Assembly: GCF_026151205.1 (NCBI RefSeq)
Contig: NC_087082.1
Span: forward strand, 1,190,001-1,250,000
Origin: Bolinopsis microptera
Taxonomy: Eukaryota; Ctenophora; Tentaculata; Lobata; Bolinopsidae
Length of the DNA: 60,000 nucleotides
Reading direction: 5' to 3'
Shown: positions 54,068-60,000 of the stretch, piece by piece
Numbering within the stretch: position 1 is the first letter of the stretch
Layout of the letters: every line of letters begins with the position of its first letter
Position numbers and translations under genes: made by a program
Notes under the pieces: generated by a model
Told to the model about the DNA's origin: nothing
What the model saw: only the letters and a program-made list of their open reading frames with translations
Database searches by the model: none

Positions 54068-54200
54068 TCACGGACGAAATGATTCCAGGGGGGACTCCCA
54101 ACCCACTGCTTCGGTGGGTAGTTGATGCACCGTTCACAAGCAAGAGCCACTTTGGTCTACTTGCTGTGAGGTGTCTAAGCTACATGGGTTGGGGTCCCCC

Positions 54201-54287
54201 TATTGGTATTTGTGATTTATATAATGTGCTCGTTTAAAAGAGTGAATATATTGGTATTTGTGATTTATATAATGTGCTCGTTTAAAA
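54201..54287 (+). repeat. 48-bp tandem duplication
   Basis: A unit beginning tattggtatttgtgatttat and ending gctcgtttaaaa occurs twice, separated by agagtgaata. It lies between the split retroelement and the first LTR piece of copia 2 and may be near that LTR's true 5' end. Confidence 0.8.
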
Positions 54288-54437
54288 CGATTTTCTATTA
54301 CATGTTGTGCATGTATCCACAAAGAGGGAAGTTATATTTAGAAAGATTATAGTCTTTCTTGTGACACCTTTATTTTATATTTAATATTTTAAATCTTTCA
54401 AAGCCTTTTTAAGAAAGAACGGGAGATTGTGAATTGC

Positions 54438-54565
54438 TATATATTTGGTTTATATATTTATGATAGTCGATATAATATATACTAATTGTGTTCTATTTCA
54501 GAATGTACCACAAACATGTTGTCTGTGGGGTTTGATAATTACTTGTAACAACTGGTGTGTTTCAT
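54438..54565 (+). repeat. Copia 2 LTR piece, left copy
   Basis: It matches 55932-56060 (tatatatttggtttatatat... through ...aactggtgtgtttcat). It stops abruptly at about 54565, where an inverted pol fragment begins, so its 3' end (including the primer-site border) is missing. Confidence 0.85.
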
Positions 54566-55919
54566 TTTTCGAGGTTTGGATAGCATCATGTAGAGACTTG
54601 CAATCAGTCATTACAATGACATCAAGTTTTCCAGATAACATGATCTCACTCAGCTGAGCTTGGATCAACTCACATGTTTCCACTGCTTCGATCATTGCCC
54701 AACTCTCCGCTGCTAAAGTACTTTTACATACTCTCCGGATTTTTCTACTCTGCCATGTAATGGGGCAAGATTTTCCTGTAAGCGAAACAAGGAAAATTAT
54801 GAAGCCTCCCTGAGAGCTACCATCCTTCAAGTTTCCATACGATGCATCACAGAAAACCACTAAGACTGACTCAGGCAACAGTAGTTTCTTAAACCTGAGT
54901 GTTAGAGGATTCTTTTCTAAGAACTTTACTGTTTTGTTTACCATTTTCAAATCTGCGATGGTCCCTTCAGTCACAGAATTACTAGCAAAACATGTAGCAT
55001 AAGCTACATCTGGCCGTGTCTGTGTTGATACCCACAACAACTGTCCGCACACAGTTCTCAGTTGTTGCTTTTCTTTCTCGTTGATTGGGAGCGTATTTCG
55101 ATTCACTCGGGTGGGGTCGATCTCTATTCTTGAAATCTGGTCTGCATACCCCAGTTGTGATACCAGAATTCCAGATTGTGTTTGCTTTACATCAAGACCA
55201 GTATAAGCAAATTCAACTTCGACCTCCGTACTTAGACGAAACTTCTTCTTCAGTTCCCCAATAACTTCCCTTTCAAACTTCTTGCTTCCACTGAACATCA
55301 GATCGTCAACATGCACAGCAATGATACCCTCGAGTTTTCCTTCATCATACCAGAACATGAATGACTCATCAAATGACGATACCACAACATTTAACTTCAC
55401 TAGAGTATCACGAAGCTCAACATACCACATTCTAGGTCCGTCTACTAACCCGTAAATACATTTGTTCAGTTTCCAGATTTTCCTCGTTTCAGCTTCCTTC
55501 GGAGGAATAATGAAGACATCTCTTGAAATCTTCTTGCCTTGCAAGAAGGCAGCCTGAACATCGATGTGTTGTAACTTCCAACTTTCTGTTGCAACTATTG
55601 TAAGGAGCAGTCTTATAGAGTCCCTGTTACATGTTGGGGAGTCCTTTCGTATGTTGCTACTATTTTCTTGATAACCAAGTGCCACTAAACGAGCTTTAAC
55701 AGAACCTTCTGCTTTCTTTGTAATTACCCAACGAACACCAACATTGGACTGTTCGTTTGCATCAACTTCCACGTAAACCTTGTTTACTTTGAACTTCTCA
55801 AGCTCTGCTAGCTTGGCATCTACAACTGCTTGGTCATACATACTCACACTGGACAGCAACACCTCTTCTTCTGTTTCTGGTGACAAGTCATCTCTCCAAT
55901 TCACAGCAAGCTCATACCA
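54566..55919 (-). pseudogene. Inverted RT-RNase H fragment of copia 2
   Basis: The minus frame encodes about 445 residues from NWRDDLSPETEEEV through reverse transcriptase (FLQGKKISRDVFIIPP, VHVDDLMFSG) and RNase H (VVFCDASYGNL, VMTDCKSLHDAI). It then runs into LTR sequence that adds a spurious C-terminus. Its reverse complement equals 58919-60000 of the plus-strand copy, with no difference noticed, so it is a young inverted duplicate. It has no gag, protease or integrase. Breakpoints lie in short shared bases (cataccat/ccc at about 55919; tttcat/ttttt at about 54565). Confidence 0.9.
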
Positions 55920-55931
55920 TCCCTTGTTTGG

Positions 55932-56086
55932 TATATATTTGGTTTATATATTTATGATAGTCGATATAATATATACTAATTGTGTTCTATTTCAGAATGT
56001 ACCACAAACATGTTGTCTGTGGGGTTTGATAATTACTTGTAACAACTGGTGTGTTTCATTGCATAGTGATCCATTTAAAGTTAACA
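55932..56086 (+). repeat. Copia 2 LTR piece adjoining the primer site, 5' end truncated
   Basis: It starts in the middle of the LTR (tatatatttggtttatatat) right after the inverted pol fragment and ends ttaaca at 56086, two bases before the primer site. Its 5' end is lost, so the element may lack part of its promoter. Confidence 0.85.
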
Positions 56087-56088
56087 AG

Positions 56089-56099
56089 TGGTAGCAGAG
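56089..56099 (+). promoter_or_regulatory. Primer binding site of copia 2
   Basis: TGGTAGCAGAG, two nt after the LTR end, is complementary to the 3' end of eukaryotic initiator tRNA-Met, the usual copia primer. It lies 10 nt upstream of the gag-pol ATG. Confidence 0.75.
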
Positions 56100-56108
56100 A
56101 AGGACGCA

Positions 56109-59100
56109 ATGGCACCCCCAGAGACAGTTAGAGTAACTAGTAATTACAAAGCCCCACCGGCATACAGTGAGGATCAGGACTACTGCAATTGGAAGTTAGA
56201 CCTGCAGCTGTGGCAAGAGTTCACGGGTTTAGAGAAAAAGAGACAAGGAACTGCATTGCTCTTAGAATTGAAACAAGGGAAGATAAAGGATACAGTACGA
56301 TCATTGGGGAAAGATGTCCTAATTGCAGAGGATGCAATAGCGAAGATTTTAAGTCATCTTGACAAAATCTATTTAGAGGACTCAGCTCAAACCTGTTACC
56401 GAGTTTACGGTAAGTTTGAAAAATATGTGAGACCAGAAGGGTTGTCTCTACAGAGTTACATATCTGAGTTTGAGAAGTTGCTAGCGGATCTCAGGAGACA
56501 CAAAATCACTCTTCCTGAAGCAGTCCTGGCCTACAGATTCCTTAACAGCGCTAACCTTCCGTCAGAAAAATATGATCTCGCTTTGGCAACTGTAAAGGAT
56601 CTTACTTATAAAGATATGTGTGAAACAATCGGGAAAATCTTCTCTGTCCAATCGAACCTTTCCACACCGCCTGCGTCAATATCAGTGAAGGTGGAACATG
56701 AGGAATGTAACTATACATACAACTCAACCCCAAGAGGTGGACGAGGAAACTACAGAAGGATGTCAAGAGGACGTGGGAATCATCATCATCCGTATAATCG
56801 ACAAAAGAGTGCGTATACTGGATGCTATGCTTGTGGCGATAAAAACCATATTGCAAGATGGTGCACAAGCAAGAACAGAGCTTCTTCAAGTTCAACAGAT
56901 AATGCACAGTATTTCGCACAAGATGGTGCTGAGAATGTTACGGCCATGGAAGCAGAGGGTGCATTCTTAACATTCATGGTGGTGTCTGAATCTGAAGATG
57001 TTGTTGAGATTCCTGAAGAGTGCCTGATGAGTGATACGAACCTTGGTTCTCTTGTATATGAGTCATTAGCATGTGCAGTTATTGATTCCGGATGTACAAA
57101 GACAGTTGTTGGTAGGAACTGGGTGAATCACTACAGAGAAACTCTGGAAGAAAAACAACTGAAAATGATGGTTAGTGAACCTTGCTCGACGCCTTTTAGA
57201 TTTGGGGATGGACTCGAAGTCATTTCCACAGAAAAGACTATCATCCCTGGGCGAATAGGAAAGACAGATGTTCGGATAGAAGCAAACATTGTTGAGAAAG
57301 AACTGCCGTTGCTTCTCAGTAAAGCATCGTTAAAGAGAGCTGGTGCTGTGTTGGATTTCACAAATGATACAATGAGATTCAGTGGAGATTGTGTTGATTT
57401 GTTTGAAACTAAATCAAAGCACTATTGCGTTCCTCTTTGTAATAAAAGACGCATGACCATTGGGCCGCCAGATCGAAAGACCCCACATCTGGTGATGACA
57501 ATCAGCGAAGAAGGTTTGTTTGGTACTGACGAAAAGGAGATTAGGAGGAAAGTGGAAAAAATCCACAAACAATTCTCACACCCTCCTAGTGATAAACTGA
57601 AAACATTGCTGAAAACTGCAGGATTTAAGAGACCAGAATACACGAAAGCAATTGATGAGGTATCCAGCAGTTGTAAAATATGTCTGATGTACAAGAAACC
57701 CAAGTCAAGACCAGTGGTGGGTCTCCCAAGAGGAAAGGTGTTCAACGAATGTGTTGCAATGGACCTTAAGAATGTTCCTGGCACTCCTAATGTGTATATC
57801 TTGCATATGATTGATTCGGTGACAAGATATTCAGCAGCTAGAATAATCTACAATAAGAAGAAAGAGACAATCATCCAAGGAATTTGCTCTGGATGGATAT
57901 CCATCTTTGGAAATCCAAAGAAATTCATGGCTGATAATGGTGGAGAGTTCGCCAATGAGGAGTTTAATGAGATGTGTCAAAGATTCAATGTGGATGTGCA
58001 AAATTCAGCTGCCGAGAGCCCTTGGAGCAATGGGATTGTAGAACGTCATCATAAGATGCTGACAGAGATGATGGTAAAAACGAAGGAAGATTCAAAATGC
58101 AACTGGGAAGTTGCATTGTGTTGGGCACTAAGTGCGAAAAACTCCATGCAGATGTTTGGTGGGTTTTCTGCAAATCAGTTGACAATGGGCCGTAACCCTT
58201 CACTTCCGAATGTCATCGATGATAGACTGCCAGCTTTAGAAGAAACAACGGTGAGTAAAACCGTGGCTGATAATGTTAATGCAATGCACAGTGCAAGGCA
58301 AGCATTTGCAAAGTGTGAAAGTAGCAACAAGATACGTAGAGCTCTGCAAAGCCAAGTTCGGACAAGCAATGATGAGTATTATAGCAACGGTGAAAAGGTG
58401 ATGTACAAGAGAAAAGGATCTGCAAAATGGAGTGGGCCAGGTGTTATACTGGGGAGAGACATTACTCATTTATATATTTTAAAGCATGGAAATCAGTATT
58501 ATAAGTGCAGTGCATGTCATCTAACCAGGGATACAACAACAGGATATCCCATTACCTCAGAGTCAGTTGTTGGGCAACCTAACCCGAGTATTGTATCAAG
58601 TTCACCAAAATCCCCATTAGAGACGCAGAGAAATTTCCTAGAGGATCAACCATCTTGCTCTATGGAAACAGCAGTTTCTGTACCGGAAACAGAAACACTG
58701 CCTCAAAGTGAGACAACAGCAACAATCAGACCTCAGCACAAATCAGGACTTCCTAAAGCAAGAAGTCACGTGGAGTTTCTTCCAAAGTATCCAGAGGAGG
58801 ATGGTGAGATCTGGCATAAAGCTTATATCCATAGCCGTGCGGGGAAATCAACTGGCAGTTACAAAAACTGTGTAAATATTCAACTTGATGGTGAGGAGAG
58901 CATCCAATGTGTGGATTGGTATGAGCTTGCTGTGAATTGGAGAGATGACTTGTCACCAGAAACAGAAGAAGAGGTGTTGCTGTCCAGTGTGAGTATGTAT
59001 GACCAAGCAGTTGTAGATGCCAAGCTAGCAGAGCTTGAGAAGTTCAAAGTAAACAAGGTTTACGTGGAAGTTGATGCAAACGAACAGTCCAATGTTGGTG

Positions 59101-60000
59101 TTCGTTGGGTAATTACAAAGAAAGCAGAAGGTTCTGTTAAAGCTCGTTTAGTGGCACTTGGTTATCAAGAAAATAGTAGCAACATACGAAAGGACTCCCC
59201 AACATGTAACAGGGACTCTATAAGACTGCTCCTTACAATAGTTGCAACAGAAAGTTGGAAGTTACAACACATCGATGTTCAGGCTGCCTTCTTGCAAGGC
59301 AAGAAGATTTCAAGAGATGTCTTCATTATTCCTCCGAAGGAAGCTGAAACGAGGAAAATCTGGAAACTGAACAAATGTATTTACGGGTTAGTAGACGGAC
59401 CTAGAATGTGGTATGTTGAGCTTCGTGATACTCTAGTGAAGTTAAATGTTGTGGTATCGTCATTTGATGAGTCATTCATGTTCTGGTATGATGAAGGAAA
59501 ACTCGAGGGTATCATTGCTGTGCATGTTGACGATCTGATGTTCAGTGGAAGCAAGAAGTTTGAAAGGGAAGTTATTGGGGAACTGAAGAAGAAGTTTCGT
59601 CTAAGTACGGAGGTCGAAGTTGAATTTGCTTATACTGGTCTTGATGTAAAGCAAACACAATCTGGAATTCTGGTATCACAACTGGGGTATGCAGACCAGA
59701 TTTCAAGAATAGAGATCGACCCCACCCGAGTGAATCGAAATACGCTCCCAATCAACGAGAAAGAAAAGCAACAACTGAGAACTGTGTGCGGACAGTTGTT
59801 GTGGGTATCAACACAGACACGGCCAGATGTAGCTTATGCTACATGTTTTGCTAGTAATTCTGTGACTGAAGGGACCATCGCAGATTTGAAAATGGTAAAC
59901 AAAACAGTAAAGTTCTTAGAAAAGAATCCTCTAACACTCAGGTTTAAGAAACTACTGTTGCCTGAGTCAGTCTTAGTGGTTTTCTGTGATGCATCGTATG
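56109..60000 (+). CDS. gag-pol: Copia 2 Gag-Pol polyprotein, continues past the window
   Basis: Open from ATG 56109 to the right edge (about 1297 codons). Gag begins MAPPETVRV and has RGGRG-type repeats and a CCHC knuckle near residue 239 (CYACGDKNHIARWC). Protease has IDSGCTKTVVG near 325. Integrase has its zinc motif near 487 (HKQFSH...CKIC) and catalytic region (VAMDLKNVPG, MADNGGEFA, SNGIVERHH). Reverse transcriptase has FLQGKKISRDVFIIPP near 1062 and VHVDDLMFSG near 1139. RNase H begins at the edge (VVFCDASY). It is only distantly like copia 1, so this is a second family. No stop or frameshift is seen inside the window. Its upstream LTR is truncated and preceded by an inverted copy of its own 3' part. 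Confidence 0.92.
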   Translation, partial: MAPPETVRVTSNYKAPPAYSEDQDYCNWKLDLQLWQEFTGLEKKRQGTALLLELKQGKIKDTVRSLGKDVLIAEDAIAKILSHLDKIYLEDSAQTCYRVYGKFEKYVRPEGLSLQSYISEFEKLLADLRRHKITLPEAVLAYRFLNSANLPSEKYDLALATVKDLTYKDMCETIGKIFSVQSNLSTPPASISVKVEHEECNYTYNSTPRGGRGNYRRMSRGRGNHHHPYNRQKSAYTGCYACGDKNHIARWCTSKNRASSSSTDNAQYFAQDGAENVTAMEAEGAFLTFMVVSESEDVVEIPEECLMSDTNLGSLVYESLACAVIDSGCTKTVVGRNWVNHYRETLEEKQLKMMVSEPCSTPFRFGDGLEVISTEKTIIPGRIGKTDVRIEANIVEKELPLLLSKASLKRAGAVLDFTNDTMRFSGDCVDLFETKSKHYCVPLCNKRRMTIGPPDRKTPHLVMTISEEGLFGTDEKEIRRKVEKIHKQFSHPPSDKLKTLLKTAGFKRPEYTKAIDEVSSSCKICLMYKKPKSRPVVGLPRGKVFNECVAMDLKNVPGTPNVYILHMIDSVTRYSAARIIYNKKKETIIQGICSGWISIFGNPKKFMADNGGEFANEEFNEMCQRFNVDVQNSAAESPWSNGIVERHHKMLTEMMVKTKEDSKCNWEVALCWALSAKNSMQMFGGFSANQLTMGRNPSLPNVIDDRLPALEETTVSKTVADNVNAMHSARQAFAKCESSNKIRRALQSQVRTSNDEYYSNGEKVMYKRKGSAKWSGPGVILGRDITHLYILKHGNQYYKCSACHLTRDTTTGYPITSESVVGQPNPSIVSSSPKSPLETQRNFLEDQPSCSMETAVSVPETETLPQSETTATIRPQHKSGLPKARSHVEFLPKYPEEDGEIWHKAYIHSRAGKSTGSYKNCVNIQLDGEESIQCVDWYELAVNWRDDLSPETEEEVLLSSVSMYDQAVVDAKLAELEKFKVNKVYVEVDANEQSNVGVRWVITKKAEGSVKARLVALGYQENSSNIRKDSPTCNRDSIRLLLTIVATESWKLQHIDVQAAFLQGKKISRDVFIIPPKEAETRKIWKLNKCIYGLVDGPRMWYVELRDTLVKLNVVVSSFDESFMFWYDEGKLEGIIAVHVDDLMFSGSKKFEREVIGELKKKFRLSTEVEVEFAYTGLDVKQTQSGILVSQLGYADQISRIEIDPTRVNRNTLPINEKEKQQLRTVCGQLLWVSTQTRPDVAYATCFASNSVTEGTIADLKMVNKTVKFLEKNPLTLRFKKLLLPESVLVVFCDASY

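Noticed and set aside
54040-54200. Hammerhead ribozyme near the split Penelope-type element (a ggacgaaa stretch is present)
   Set aside because: The partner CTGATGA core and closing stems could not be found on either strand.
1-60000. CRISPR arrays, tRNA or rRNA genes, bacterial operons
   Set aside because: None seen; the tandem arrays have no unique spacers and the gene structure is plainly that of an animal nucleus.

Overview
The window looks like nuclear DNA of an animal, probably a non-bilaterian such as a cnidarian and possibly a hydrozoan (low confidence). The evidence is intron-rich genes with standard GT/AG introns, an AT-rich background, CCCTAA/TTAGGG arrays, Ty1/copia and GIY-YIG (Penelope-type) retroelements, and splice-acceptor-like signals 2-9 nt before several start codons, as spliced-leader trans-splicing would give. 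No bacterial or organelle genes were seen.

Left part, + strand. 1-378 holds the N-terminus of a transposase on the - strand, cut by the window edge. The 3' end of an unidentified coiled-coil gene follows (1216-1528), then a complete five-exon SNRNP27, a tri-snRNP splicing factor (2383-4185). Next is a very large gene of about 29 exons, 4733-25526, with two Tudor-type domains, an AT-hook, a C2H2 finger, a PHD finger and a C-terminal helical exon. This is the PHF20/MBD-R2 order of the NSL histone-acetyltransferase complex, and all proposed exon phases agree. Its introns carry MITEs, a perfect 138-bp-arm foldback, a telomere-like compound satellite, about 110 copies of an 18-bp CACGTG unit, and an intronless antisense GPCR (20837-21943).

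Middle part, - strand. A nine-exon gene (37690-26508) encodes a type II membrane protein: short basic N-terminus, transmembrane helix, very long Ala-Pro-Val-Glu-Glu repeat, TPR-like region and a C-terminal domain homologous to aspartyl/asparaginyl beta-hydroxylase (ASPH). Residues expected for iron and 2-oxoglutarate binding appear replaced, so it is probably a pseudoenzyme. Its intron 5 contains an intronless SLC17-type transporter on the same strand. A two-exon paralogue of the membrane/repeat part lies just upstream (42319-39027). It resembles the junctin half of the mammalian ASPH locus and is either a tandem duplicate or an alternative promoter.

Right part, repeats. A 744-bp foldback (42760-43503) and AT-rich intergenic DNA precede a nest of retroelements. 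A GIY-YIG endonuclease ORF is split by a young, full-length copia element (48196-53904) with identical 190-bp LTRs and a CTTCC target duplication. Next comes a second copia family: an LTR piece, an inverted RT/RNase H piece, another LTR piece, an initiator-tRNA-type primer site, and an open gag-pol running off the right edge. The inverted piece is the reverse complement of the gag-pol's own 3' part.
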